From contig JAFKAC010000228.1 of assembly GCA_025766275.1 (NCBI GenBank), positions 1 to 56,129 on the forward strand: a stretch of DNA of 56,129 bases, in the 5' to 3' direction. The position numbers and the translations under genes were made by a program. Source of the DNA: Lactarius indigo (taxonomy: Eukaryota; Basidiomycota; Agaricomycetes; Russulales; Russulaceae). Below the pieces are notes generated by a model that worked only from the letters and a program-made list of their open reading frames with translations, was not told the DNA's origin and did not search any database. Below are positions 1 through 10,454 of the stretch, one piece after another (the first letter of the stretch is position 1; the number at the start of each line of letters is the position of its first letter).

Positions 1-120
1 GCGTTGGTAGGTGAACATTCTTTTGTTCAGGTTGTCGTTGGGATCAGGCTCCGATTCTGTCCCGCGCCTGGATCGAACTGTCGGTTCCCAGAATACCACT
101 GGACGTTTGAAACATCAATT
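1..120 (-). pseudogene. B0: 3'-exon relic of a B-type Smr gene
   Basis: The minus strand here resembles the last exon and preceding intron of the B-type DUF1771-Smr genes: an acceptor-like CCAG followed by GCGCGG at about 67, as in B6 and B8. The frame is broken and the conserved GVLIV stretch is lost. No other B exon is found upstream on the minus strand, so this is a degraded copy marking another repeat unit at the left edge. Confidence 0.55.
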
Positions 121-674
121 CCAAATGCGGTCCTTATGTAATGGCACCGCCTTGGTAACAATAGCCGGCTGAGCTTCACCCTCATAAGCACCCAAAAAAA
201 CACGGCAGGGGAACGTCTCAAGAGTGGGAGCGCACTTTTATTCCAGTCTGGCGACGTGTAATTCTGTATCATCCCAAAGCGCGCAGAAATTGTCTCAAAA
301 ACAAGAAACAACGAGAAAAACAAACACTGGCACAAGCACTGGCAGCTTGACTGGCAGGACGGGAGCAAAACACGCCAACTACGTTACGTGAAACAATTTT
401 TTTAAGGCTACATGTCGTTCCATCCTATCTGGTATCTGGTCCTTGCTAAGCCCAGGTCCATTGTAAAAAAAAACCCAGGGAGATAGCCTGGGCTCTAGAT
501 TGAGCTAAAAGGAAGGTAGTATCCAAATTGAACTAATATTCAAGTGGTACGAGACAAAGGGTTGTTGGGTAGGGAACATTTGATAGTGATTACAATCACA
601 ACACAAACGACCCATCACTGCATCACGTGCCATGCATACCAACCAAGTCAAGATGGTATCAAACACCTTTATTG
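121..674. other. Array spacer, no gene
   Basis: This spacer between the B0 relic and the 3' end of A1 matches the spacers beside A3, A6 and A8, with shared blocks such as a ctatctggt...ctgctgag...caggtcc stretch and a caaattgaactggtattcaag-like stretch. An AATAAA signal on the minus strand at about 668-673 directly follows the A1 stop codon. No coding sequence is seen. Confidence 0.5.
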
Positions 675-1616
675 TCAATCCAATCGAACAATGAGCACCC
701 CGGCATTATTTGGATCCAGTGAATGATCCAGTCCCTGTCTATGGGGTTGGCCCAGGTCAGTCTGAAGAATCAGGGACGATACACCACACGTACTCAGTAC
801 AGAGATCTTCCAAAGCTGGTCGAATCTTGGCCCCACCAGCGTCTGAGTGTAACCCCTTGCCTAAATTGGTCCGACGGTTATGCATAATCCAAGAGTATTT
901 CGAAAGACTCACCAACTATAAAGCACACAACGTCGTCACGCTTCGATCTAGCAGAACGAAGCTGTTCTTTCGCAAACCGAACAGCCTCAGCGACGTATAA
1001 ACGGTGAAGGTCAATCATCCCATCGTTACGATCCTAGGACAAAGAGAGATTGAGAACGACCTTAAGCGCAAACGACAGATTCCTAACTGCAGACCTTGTT
1101 GTTTTCCCTGAAAATAATCTTGGCCGCCCGCTTATCGAGTTCCTCCATCACACTCTTATGGGCATCACCTCGCCGTCTGTGTTCCTGTGCAGCCCAACGG
1201 TCCCCCATCCTCTGTGCGCTCTTGGCCCGAGTATATGCCTCCGTCATCTCCCGACCGCTGTGTCGTGCTTTTTCACGTAATTTCTCGGCAAATTCGAGGT
1301 CCTCGACGCCGACTGGCGTGTCAGAACGGGTGGAGGACAGCTGTGTCTGGCCAGGCGTTGGGGTATAAGATGAGCGATAGACACCACGGTCGTGATCAGG
1401 AGGTGCGGACGCCCTGGATGCGGCCTGGCTGCGAGCATAGGTTGCTGGGGGTCGATGAGTGTAGGGTGGGGACGACGGTTGTGGTCTGCGAGACTGCTGA
1501 CTCGAGCGATATGGATCACGAGGAGGAGTAGGGCCATCGTCGTTTCCACTAAAAAAGTAGCTGCCAATGACAAAGACGGCTGCCGTAGCAACAAGAGCCA
1601 AGGCGAGGGCTGGCAT
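675..1616 (-). CDS. A1: membrane-anchored DUF1771-Smr protein (257 aa, 4 exons)
   Basis: Exons on the minus strand are 1095-1616, 913-1033, 794-860 and 675-738; all phases close. The start is the ATG in the conserved VNMP-like context; no longer conserved frame exists upstream. Residues about 2-20 are hydrophobic (LALALVATAAVFVIGSYFF), a probable signal anchor. A Pro/Ser/Arg linker follows, then DUF1771 (about 105-174, ending IIFRENNK) and an Smr domain (about 175-257) with IDLHRL, GKGLHSDAGGAK and GVLIVRLD. Smr domains are nuclease or nucleic-acid-binding modules, and yeast YPL199C has the same DUF1771-Smr order. The usual LHG of motif 1 is LHR here. Subcellular site and substrate are unknown. 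This is the shortest intact A copy, with one anchor cassette. Confidence 0.88.
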
Positions 1617-2529
1617 GTTGATTGAGGAGAGAGGGCGTTGCTCGGGGTTGAACACTAATGATTACGAAGGGGAAGGGCCCAGCTATAAGTATGAATCCGA
1701 GTTTACGGATCCCCTGCAAGCGCCGTGCGGTGGCTATCAGAAAATGGAAACATTCATCGTCACCGCAGGAACGTGCCGAGGTTCCGCGTCGAATACACAA
1801 GAAGCACAGGTTGGAGAGAGAAGGACCAATCCGGCGACTGTCCGGCGATTGTCTTGGAAACTTGCTGCCTTTGTGAAGTGAAGGGAGCGACTCTGGTCAG
1901 GAATGAGATGTCAAGTGTTCACAATGGGGAAACGTCTAAGCCTCGGATAACGGTCGAAGTTCTTCGCTGCCACGTGCCCAGATAAGCACCGCTTGAGGGC
2001 CAGCAAGAGAGGGCGTGTCGGTGCTGAGCGCTGAGCGCTGAGTCTGAGAGAGGGAAAAATGCAAATAAGGGACCGAAGACCAACACCGCCTGGCAGATGA
2101 ACCTACACGCCGTATTTTCCTGTCAGGGAGGTACAGTCACTGGGTTGAATCAAGTGCCACATACTCATAGTCAATCACAGCTTTGTTCAAAAAATGACAC
2201 TTCAGCCGTGGCGTGAAAGCAAGTCGATTGGGGGGCCAAAGACAGATTATGAGGAATGAAGGTATACGATAAGGCAACACATCAGTTGTGGGGGCCCCCG
2301 GGCGCCAGCTACCATGCCCGAGGGAAATTCCGGGGTCGCTACGGCAACATCTTGAATTACGACCCTAGCAGCACTATTCTGCGGTACTCTGACCAAAGGG
2401 CGAATCGTGATGAAAACAAGCGTACAAGGAAGGTGCCACCGTCAGTCTTGGTCCATGTCTCGTGGTTTCGGTTTCGCATAGTAGCTGTATTCCGATCTGG
2501 ATCTACAGAACAGAACCCTCCAAGGAACC
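1617..2529. other. A1 upstream region, no gene
   Basis: This holds the A1 promoter module (1680-1732) and a further upstream block shared with the A2, A4, A6 and A7 upstream regions. That block includes a short gctgagc direct repeat near 2022-2045 and a catactcatagtcaatca-like stretch near 2161. Short open frames here are not conserved between units and are not called. Confidence 0.5.
1680..1732 (-). promoter_or_regulatory. Conserved A-gene promoter module (A1)
   Basis: Read on the minus strand: CACCGCACGGCGCTTG, then a GGGGATCCGTAAAC-type block, then the TATA-like ATACTTATAGCT about 65 nt upstream of the A1 ATG. The same order and spacing recurs before the other A copies, while most flanking bases differ. 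Confidence 0.55.
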
Positions 2530-2660
2530 CTCCCCATGGTTCCTGCCTCTGCCAGTGTAGGTAGACAACGAACACCTTCAGTGTCGAGATCCAACCCGGA
2601 TTTTGGTCCGCGCCTAGATACGACTCGGAGCCGTGTCAGTTCGGACCCAGGATACTTTTT
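2530..2660 (-). pseudogene. B1: last-exon relic of a B-type Smr gene
   Basis: The minus strand has GCGCGG at about 2613, then a degraded copy of the B last exon (a Leu-Asp-Pro-like stretch and VFVVYL in place of VLIVRLP), followed by a shared 3' flank. The other four B exons are absent from the 490 bp before A2, so this copy was truncated. Confidence 0.55.
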
Positions 2661-3154
2661 ACTTGTAATCGCTAAACGAGACCGGCACTGGCACTGCTAC
2701 CTTGGTAATAATATACAGTAGTATCGTAACTTCGCCCCGGCACTTGGTGAGCTACAGAGCCGCACGACCCGGGATGGAGAGGCAGGGGCAGCAGTACACT
2801 TTATTCCAGGAGAGTAGAAGGCCTGTAGCGGTAGTTAGCGAAGTGCTACATATGGTTCGGTACCCCAGGCCAGGCAGAATAGAGCTAAACAAAGAGACAC
2901 GTTACACGAATTGACATGTAAGGCCACAATATCACTACATCCTATCTGCTGTCCGGTTCCTGCTGAGTCTACGTTCGTCGTACAAACGGGGATCAAGAGA
3001 ATACCGAAACACTCAGGGGACGTCATATCCAAATTGAACTGATATTCACGGGGTACAGCAAGGGGTACAGTATGCCAGAAAAAGGACTGTGATACAAAAT
3101 TACATTACGATCAAGGATAAACGCGACCCAAAATGGTATCAAAGACCCTCGCTG
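2661..3154. other. Array spacer, no gene
   Basis: This spacer is homologous to the one between B2 and A3 (5461-5970). Shared landmarks are the cgccccggcacttggtga stretch near 2733, the cactttattccagg stretch near 2797 and the caaattgaactgatattcac stretch just after the A2 stop. No coding sequence is seen. Confidence 0.5.
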
Positions 3155-4480
3155 TTAATCTAGTTGAACAACGAGTACCCCAGCATTATACGAATCCAGT
3201 GAATGAACCAGGCCCCGTCTATGGTACCCCGGTCAGTCTATTGGATCAGGGACGACGCATTGCACATACTTAGTAAGGAGATCTTCCAGAGCCGGTCGAA
3301 TCTTGGCCTTATGCTCCGAGTGCAGCCCCTTGCCTAAGTCGTCCAACTGTTATGCGCACATCCCACAGAGTTGTCGAAAGACCCACCAACAATGAAACGT
3401 ACAACTTTGTCACCCCTCGACCTGGCGGCCTGAAGCTGATCCTTTGCGACCTGAATGGCCTCGGCGACATACAGACCGTGAAGGTCGATCTTCCCTCCCT
3501 CCCTACGATTCTAGGTCAAAGAAAAGCCTTGAGCAAATCTCAGCGGATATTCATTTAGCTACCACATTAACCTTGTTATTGTCTCTAAAGACGATCTTGG
3601 CCGCCCGCTTATCGAGTTCCTTCATTTCGCTCTCGTGGGCAATGGCATCCTGTTTGTGTGCATGTGCAGCCCCGAGGCGTCCCTTCTTTCTTGCGCTCTT
3701 GGCCCGACTACGCGCCTCCGACATCTCACGACCTTTGCGTCGCGCCCGTTCACGTAGTTTCTTGGCGAAATCGAGGGTTTCGACGCCAGCTAGCTCGTCA
3801 GAGCGAGGGTCGGACGAGACGACCACAGGCGCGGTCGGCAAACGAGACTCGTTCCAAGTATGCACGCGCAGGGGGACATGAGAGGTGGTCTGTAAGTATT
3901 CATATTCGTCTCTATCTTCGTCTTCATATCCATACCCGTACCCGTACCCGTATTCGTATTCCGGTGGTTCATGGACGTGGTCGGTATCAGAGAACGATAA
4001 ATGCAGACGGGAGGCCTGTGTGCGGGTGGAGGATGGCTGTGTCTTACTAGGCGCCCGATCATGACGTGAGAATGGACTCGAGCGATTGACGCTGAGACCG
4101 TAGTCATGAGGCACGGAAGTCTTGGCTGTGTTTTGGTTGTGAGTATTGAAAGACGGTTGTGACTGACTAGGCGTTCGAGTGTAAGGTAAACTTGAGTGAT
4201 GAACGCTACGACCATAGTCAAGAGGTGCGGGAGTCCTGGCTGTAGTCTGGCTGTAGGCATTGGTCACTGGAGGTCGCTGGGTATAGGATGGGGGTGGCGG
4301 AGATGGTCTGTGAGGCCGCTCGGTCTGGGTGCGAGTAGTGCCGCTGTTGTACGAATAACTCGGGTAATAAGAATCACGAGGAGGAGGAAGAGGAGCGTCG
4401 TCGTCTTTTCTGCTAAAAAAGTATTTACCAATGGCATAGGCGGCCACCGCAAGAGTGAGGGCCAACTTGAAGCTTGGCAT
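3155..4480 (-). CDS. A2: membrane-anchored DUF1771-Smr protein (386 aa, 4 exons)
   Basis: Exons on the minus strand are 3572-4480, 3387-3510, 3270-3333 and 3155-3218, with consistent phases. The start is the conserved MPSFKLAL methionine; a second ATG lies three codons upstream. The order is a hydrophobic anchor (about 3-21), a long Pro/Ser/Thr/Tyr linker with two to three degenerate copies of an H-SS-x-P-R-TPSQ-type repeat, a Tyr-Gly run (about 172-190), DUF1771 (about 232-303) and Smr (304-386). The Smr motifs are KIDLHGL, GKGLHSEHKAK and GVLVVQLD. The Gly-rich loop after GKGLHS is one residue shorter than in the other A copies. Sequence is closest to A3 and A6. Confidence 0.88.
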
Positions 4481-5335
4481 GTTGACCAAGGAAAGAGGGC
4501 GTTGCTCGGGAGCGGACGCAAATGGTCACGAAGGAGAAGGGCTCAGCTATAAGTACGGAATAGAGTTTACGGACTCCCTCCAAGCGCCTTGCGGTGTATC
4601 AGAAATGGTCTCAAGACAACATTCATCGCCACCTCAGGAACGTGCCCAGGTTCTGCATCAAATACACAGAAAGCACCAGTCGGGAAAAGAAGGACCAGTG
4701 TGACGATTTCCCGGCGATTACTGCTGTCTCTGTAAAGTGAGGGGAGCGACTTAGGTCAGGAATGAGACGTCAAGTGTTTACGATGGAGAGTAACGTCTAA
4801 GCCTCGGATCACGTCAAGGTTCTTCGTTGCCACACATCCAGATAAGCATCGCTTGAGGGCCAGCGGGAGATAGCATGCCAGTGCTGAGCGCTGAGCGTGA
4901 GAGCAGTAAAAATGGAAACAGGGAACTGATGTTGGTCAACAGCGACCGCGAACCTGCACGTGATCCCCCGGTAACTTGCCAGTGAATTGAATGAGTGCCA
5001 CATACTCATAGTCAGTCATGGCTTTGACGAAATAACAGTATCAGTGGCATAAAATCGAGGTGGGGAGGTGTGTGCAAAGACATCTCACGGGCGTAATAAG
5101 GCAACATATCAGTTGTCGGTCCCCAAAGTTGCCACCAGCTACTAATCCCGGGGCTACGACAACATCCCAAATCCGACCCCAGCGGCACTATACTATGACT
5201 CAACTACAGTAATCAGAGGCCGAGCCATGACGAAAGCGAGCGCACAAGAAAGGAGCCATTGTGCCACTCTTGGTGTGTATGTCATGATTTCGCGTAGCTG
5301 TATTCCGATCTGGATCTACAGAACACGAGAACCCT
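4481..5335. other. A2 upstream region, no gene
   Basis: This contains the A2 promoter module and the shared distal block (gctgagcgctgagcg near 4882, catactcatagtcagtcatg near 5000). No conserved reading frame was found. Confidence 0.5.
4544..4600 (-). promoter_or_regulatory. Conserved A-gene promoter module (A2)
   Basis: TATA-like TACTTATAGCT on the minus strand about 65 nt before the A2 ATG, with the upstream GTAAACTC and CACCGCAAGGCGCTTG blocks in the same order as at A1. Confidence 0.55.
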
Positions 5336-5460
5336 CCCCATGGTTCCTGCAGGTAGACAACATCACCCCTTCAATGTTGGGATCCAACCCAGATTCTGGC
5401 CCGCGCCTAGATACGACTAGGAACCGTGTTGGTTCGAACCCAGAATATGTTTTACTGTAA
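5336..5460 (-). pseudogene. B2: last-exon relic of a B-type Smr gene
   Basis: The minus strand keeps the GCGCGG acceptor context at about 5406 and a TTGGATCCCAACA stretch matching the Leu-Asp-Pro codons of the B last exon, but is frameshifted and lacks the other exons. It aligns with B1 at the same position in the repeat unit. Confidence 0.55.
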
Positions 5461-5970
5461 ACGGTAATTTCAAACGAGATCTTCACTCACTGCCGCCTTG
5501 ATAACAATACCGTATCATAACTTCGCCCCAGCACTTGGTGAACCACATGGCTGCACAACGCGGGACAGACAGTAGTACACTTTATTCCAGGTGGGTAGAA
5601 GGTCAGTAACTGTAGTTAGCGAGGTACTACGTGGCTAGGGAGAAATCGAGTCAAACAAAAAGACACGTTACATGAACTTGAACTACCACATAAGGCCACG
5701 ATATCGCTCCTCCTATCTGGTGTCCGGTCCCTGCTGAGTCCAGGTCCATCTTACAAAAGCTCGAGAGGTAGCCTAGCTCTAAAGAACATCAGGACACCTA
5801 AAAGGGGGTCATATTCAAATCAAACTGGTATTCAAGCAGTATACGAGACAAAGCGTATGTGATACAAAGGTGTGTGTTAGGTATTGGACATATTGTACAA
5901 ACACAGACAAACCCATCACGCACCAACCAAGGATAAACGCGACCCAAAAGGGTATCAAAAGCCGTCACTG
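5461..5970. other. Array spacer, no gene
   Basis: Homologous to 2661-3154 and to parts of 20,080-20,600; no coding sequence is recognised. The A3 stop codon lies at its right edge. Confidence 0.45.
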
Positions 5971-7519
5971 TCAATTCAGTTGTACGATGAGTACCCCAGC
6001 ATTTTTCGGATCCAGTGAATGAATCAGGCCCCGTCTATAGGGCCTGGATCAGTCTATAGAATCAGGGACGATCCATTGCACGTACTTGGTAAAGAATCTT
6101 TCTAATGCTGGCCGAATCTTGGCTTCACCAGCATCCGAGTGCAGTCCCTTGCCTAGGTCGTCCGACTGTTATGCGCACATCCTGCAGAGTAGTCGAAAGA
6201 CCCACCAACAATGAAGCGCACAATTTCGTCCCCCCTCGACCTGGCAGTCTGAAGCTGATCCTTTGCGAACTGAAGAGCCTCGTCGACGTGCAGACCATGA
6301 AGGTCAATCTTCCCCCCTTCCCTACGATTCTAGGTCAAAGAAAGGTTGAGAACAATCTTTAGTAAAACTCGGCAGATATCCATTTGGCTACTACACTAAC
6401 CTTGTTGTTCTCTCTAAAGAAGATCTCCGCCGCTCGCTTATCGAGCTCCTTCATTTCATTTTCATGGGCAATAGCATCCTGCGTGTGTGCATGTGCAGCC
6501 CCGAGACGTCGCTTCTTTTTTGCACTCTTGGCTCGACGACGCGCCTCCGACATCTCCTGACCTTTGCGTCGCGCCTGTTCACGAAGTTTCTTGGCAAATC
6601 TGAGGTCCTCGACGCCGGCTGGCTCATCACAATGAGGGTGGGACGAGACACCGCCAACAGGTACAATCGGTGAATGAGGCTCGCCTCCAGTATGCACGTA
6701 TGAGGGAACATGAGGGGTGGTCTGGAGGTATTCGTATTCGTCTCCATTTTCGTCTTCGTCTTCTTCATATCTGTATTCGTCTTCGTATATGTATCCAACT
6801 TCATCTTCCTCCTGGTATCCGTAATCATCTTCGTCTTGGTATCCGTAGTCAACTTCGTCCTCGTGTCCGTAATCGACTTCGTCCTCATATCCGTAATCGA
6901 CTTCGTCTTGGTATCCGTACTCGTATTCGTCCTGGTATCCATAATCGTCTTCGTCTTCATATCTGTGTTCGTCTTCGTATTCCGGTGATCCGTAGAATTG
7001 CACCTTACCACAGGCACAAGAATATTGACGGGAAGCCTGTGTACGGGTGGAAGACAACTGTGTTTGACTAGGTGTTTGACTATAAGGTGAGGCTACACTC
7101 GAGTGATCGACCCCACGATCATAGTCATGAGGTGCGGAAGTCCTGGCTGTGTTCTGGTCGTGGGCACTGGAGGATGGTTGTGGTTGACTAGGCGTTCGAG
7201 GGTGAGGTACACTTGGGTGATCGATGCCACGACCGTGGACAGAAAGTGCGGGAGTCCTGGCTGTAGTCTGACTGGAAACATTGGTCGCTGGGGGTCGATA
7301 GGTATAGGGTGGTGGTGGCGGTGGCGGACTCGGAGGAGGACCGTAAGACTGCTGGGTCTGGGTGCGAGTAGTGCCGCTGTTATACGAAGAACTCGGGTAA
7401 TAAGAGTCACGAGGTGGAGGTGGGGGTGGAGGAGCGTTGTCGTCTTCTCCGCTAAAAATGTATTTACCAACAGCATATGCAGCCGCGGCAAGAGTGAAGG
7501 CCAACTTGAGGCTTGGCAT
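5971..7519 (-). CDS. A3: membrane-anchored DUF1771-Smr protein with acidic Tyr-Gly repeats (457 aa)
   Basis: Exons on the minus strand are 6401-7519, 6206-6329, 6086-6152 and 5971-6034; phases close. The start is the conserved MPSLKLAF methionine. The hydrophobic anchor is at about 3-22, followed by a proline run and a Ser/Thr/Pro linker with about three TPSQ-type repeats. Residues about 179-262 form an acidic domain of 8-residue repeats of the type DYGYQDEx. DUF1771 (about 302-373) and Smr (374-457; KIDLHGL, GKGLHSDAGEAK, GVLIVQLN) follow. It is the longest A protein in the window, and the extra length is all in the linker. The acidic array is encoded by an in-frame 24-nt tandem repeat, so copy number is likely to vary between strains. 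Confidence 0.88.
6732..6985 (-). repeat. 24-nt in-frame tandem repeat (acidic DYGYxDEx units) inside A3
   Basis: On the plus strand the unit reads approximately tatccgtaatcgacttcgtc with 4 further bases. About nine imperfect copies encode alternating Asp/Glu and Tyr-Gly-Tyr. A2 holds a much shorter related Tyr-Gly stretch at about 3890-3965, so the array expanded after the copies split. Confidence 0.75.
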
Positions 7520-8312
7520 GTTGACCGAAGAAAAGGGGAGCAGGTGCAAAAGGAAGGGCTCAGCTATAAGTATGGAATAGAGCTTACGGACCCCCCACAA
7601 GCGCCGTGCGGTGCATCAGAAAAGGTCATGGAAATGTTCATCGCCACAGCAGGAACGTTCAGGTTCCATGTCAAAGATGCAGAAAGTACTAGTCGAAAAG
7701 AGGGTGACCTGTTGGGCGATTTCCTTAGGACATATGACTGCCTCTGTGAAGGGATCGACCGACCATTGAGAGCGACTCAAGACAGGAATGAGTTCTTCGC
7801 CACTACACGTCCAAATGATCACCGCGTGGGGGCCAGCAGGAGAGGGCGTGTAGCTTAATTGTAGTACGTACAGTGCCGGCGTGCTTCTAAAATTGGATCA
7901 AATGACACTCACATAACTGAAATTGAATGCGTGATGCGTCACGTCCTACAGTCACGGCTTCGACAATAAAACAAACGGCGTTTGGCCATGACACGAAAGT
8001 TACGTCGATCAAAAGGGTGGGGGGGTTGGCACGCCGCTCATGACGCCAAGGTGACATGAAATCCCACAAGTTCAAGCTTCAAGGTCACCACTGGCTGCTG
8101 GCACAGCCCAAGGGGGATGGTTCCACTCTTTTCCAACAATTCCAACAATGCCTGAGCGGAGCTATCGCGTGATGCTCAAACCGCCACTAGCAACCAAAGT
8201 GCAAATCATGACGAGCGAAAGTGAAGCAAATCGCAGTACTCGTTGGTATTAGTAGAGCGCGTATCTCACCGTTCCCCGTAATTGTATTCAAGTTTTCATC
8301 TGGATTCGTAGA
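7520..8312. other. A3 upstream region, no gene
   Basis: This contains the A3 promoter module and then sequence diverged from the other units; only short unconserved open frames occur. No coding feature is supported. Confidence 0.45.
7561..7620 (-). promoter_or_regulatory. Conserved A-gene promoter module (A3)
   Basis: TATA-like ATACTTATAGCTG about 45 nt before the A3 ATG on the minus strand, preceded by GGGGGGTCCGTAAGCTC and CACCGCACGGCGCTTG blocks as in the other A copies. Confidence 0.55.
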
Positions 8313-8390
8313 TCACGAGAACCTGCCCTATGATTCCTACCCTGGTCCACGCCTGGATACAAACCGTCATTTCAAGATGACCCTTACCAG
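8313..8390 (-). pseudogene. B3: short relic of a B-type last exon
   Basis: Only the end of a B last exon and the adjoining intron remain (plus strand: cctatgattcctaccctgg joined to gcctggatacaaaccgtc). The middle of the exon, including the Leu-Asp-Pro and VLIV codons, is deleted. Confidence 0.45.
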
Positions 8391-8609
8391 CACCGCGGCC
8401 ATAGTCAGAATAATGACTCAGCAACGAGCCCGACACTCGATAAACCGCATAAGCCTGGGCCCTATAGAACAAGACACCAAAAAGGGAGGCCACGTTCAAA
8501 TTGAACTGGTATTCCAATTAAGTGGCGGTATGAGATCAGGGAATGCACTAGGTAGCGAACCACTGCACAGACGGCTGCACCGGCCAAATGGTATCAAAGA
8601 CCTTAATTG

Positions 8610-9679
8610 TCAATCCAATCGAACAACAAGCACTCCAGCATTATGCGGATCCAGCCAGTGATCCAGTCCTCGCCTATAGGAACGATCCAGGTCAGTCTGA
8701 AGAACCGAGGACGAAGCGCTGAACATACTTATTACAGAGATCTTTCAAAGCTGATCGAATCTTGGCCCTACCTGTGCCCGAGTGCAACCCTTTGCCTAAG
8801 TTGGTTCGACTATTATGCGCACATTCGATAGGGTTCGTCAAAAGACTCACCAACTATGAAATACGCAACTTCGTCGCCCCTTGATCTGGTATACTCAAGT
8901 AGTTCATCCACAAACTCAATGGCCTCGGCGACGTATAATCCATGAAGGTCGATCATCCCATCCCTACGATTCTAGGACAAAGAGAGGTTGAGAACAGCCT
9001 TCAACACATATCAGAAGACTCCTAACGACAAACCTTGTTGTTCTCACCAAAGATGATTGAGGCTGCTAGCTATCGCGTACCTCCATCTCGCTCTTATGGG
9101 CATCACCTCGTTGTCTGTGTTCCTCTGCGGCCCAATGATCTCCCGCCCTTTGCGCACTCTTGGCCCGACTATATGCCTTTGCCATTTCCCGACCGTTCCA
9201 TCGCGCATTTTCACGTTGCCCCTTGGCAAATTCAAGGTCCTCGCCCTCTATCGTGTCAAAAAGAGATGGGATTAGGCGTGTCTGCCCAGGCTTTCGGGTA
9301 TAAGGTGAGGGATAGACGCCACGCTCGTGGTCAGGAGATGTGAAATTCCATGGTGCGGTCTGGCTGTAAGCATATGTCCGGGGTCTTAAAGATGATAAGT
9401 GTCGGATAGCGGTTGCGGGGGTGGTCTGTAAGACTCCCGAATCTGGGTCCGAGAAGTGCCGCTGTTGTATGAAGGACTCGAGTAATACGAATCATGAGGA
9501 GGAGGAGCGTCGTTATTTCTCCCTCCAAAAAAGTATCCACCGATGACATAGGCCGCCGCCGCAAGGGTGAAAACCAGATACAGATTAAGAGGGGGAGGAT
9601 GGGCGCCGTCTTCTCCGCCAAAAAAGTATACGGCATAGGCAGCCGCCGCAAGAGTGGAGGCCAACTTGAGGCCCGGCAT
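8610..9679 (-). pseudogene. A4: frameshifted DUF1771-Smr gene
   Basis: The conserved start methionine (MPGLKLAS) opens two anchor cassettes in tandem. The frame breaks with a stop in the linker near 9390. A second break lies near 9085 in the DUF1771 end, where an in-frame TAG replaces the ELDKRAA segment; the IIFGENNK end is readable only in a shifted frame. The three Smr exons (about 8850-8975, 8725-8791 and 8610-8673) still encode MIDLHGL, GKGLHSGTGRAK and GVLVVRLD with usable splice sites. The linker is very short compared with the intact copies. It is probably a recent pseudogene, unless the two breaks are assembly errors. Confidence 0.75.
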
Positions 9680-9759
9680 GTTGACTGTTGACCAAGGAGA
9701 GGGCGTTATCCCAGAGCACGCACTGCCGGCTGCAAAGGGGAAGGGTACAGGAAGGGCTC

Positions 9760-9815
9760 AGCTATAACCGAGCTTACGGACCCCCCCTTCAAGCGCCGTG
9801 CGGTGCATCAGAAAA
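9760..9815 (-). promoter_or_regulatory. Conserved A-gene promoter module (A4)
   Basis: The three-part module is present, but the TATA-like part reads GGTTATAGCTG rather than ATACTTATAGCTG and is closer to the CCGTAAGCTC block. The downstream gene is a pseudogene. Confidence 0.5.
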
Positions 9816-10454
9816 ATGCCGAGCATTTGTCGCATTCAGCGCTCCGCGTCAATATACAGAAAGTACTGATTGTGGTCCGTCCGGCGATTGGCTTGGGAAC
9901 TGCTGCCTCCGTGAAGTGAAGGGAGTGACTCAAGTCAGGGATGAAATGTCGGGTATTCGCCATGGTAGGGGGGAGACGGCTAAGCCTCGTCGGATCACGA
10001 TCGAAGTTCTTCGCCAGATAGCACCGCTTAACGGCCAACAGAAGGCGTGTCAGTGCTGAGCGCTGAGCGTGAGAGCGAGAACAATACAAACAAGGGGTTG
10101 ATGACCACCACCGCCCGCCCGGCCAACGAACCTGTATGCATGTTTCCTAGTCAGGCTTAGATCGAGTGCCACACACTCATAGTCAGTCACGACTTTGATG
10201 GCTCGAGGGGAAAGTGTAGTCACAGAGACACCTTACGCGAGTGAGGCCTGGTGTTTACGTAAACCGACACTGTCTCAGATTTCTGGGGTCACGACATCTC
10301 GAATTATGACCTCAGCGGCATTATCCATAATACTTAAGTCCGCTAATCAAAAAGGCGAATCGTGATGAAAGCGAGCGTACATTGAATTGCCAGTGCTCGT
10401 GAGTTGCTCCGTGTAACTGTATTCCTATCTGGATCCACAGAGAACGAGACCCCC
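9816..10454. other. A4 upstream region, no gene
   Basis: This carries the distal upstream block seen at A2, A6 and A7 (gtcagtgctgagcgctgagcg near 10,050 and cacactcatagtcagtcacg near 10,170). No conserved frame. Confidence 0.45.

Noticed and set aside
1083..1655. Plus-strand frames of 90-130 codons overlapping each A gene
   Set aside because: They lie antisense to DUF1771 exons with clear family homology, and differ between copies only as expected from the sense strand.
6710..6988. Hydrophobic plus-strand frame of 92 codons rich in Val and Phe
   Set aside because: It is the antisense shadow of the acidic repeat of A3; GAT/GAC/TAT codons read backwards give Val and Ile.
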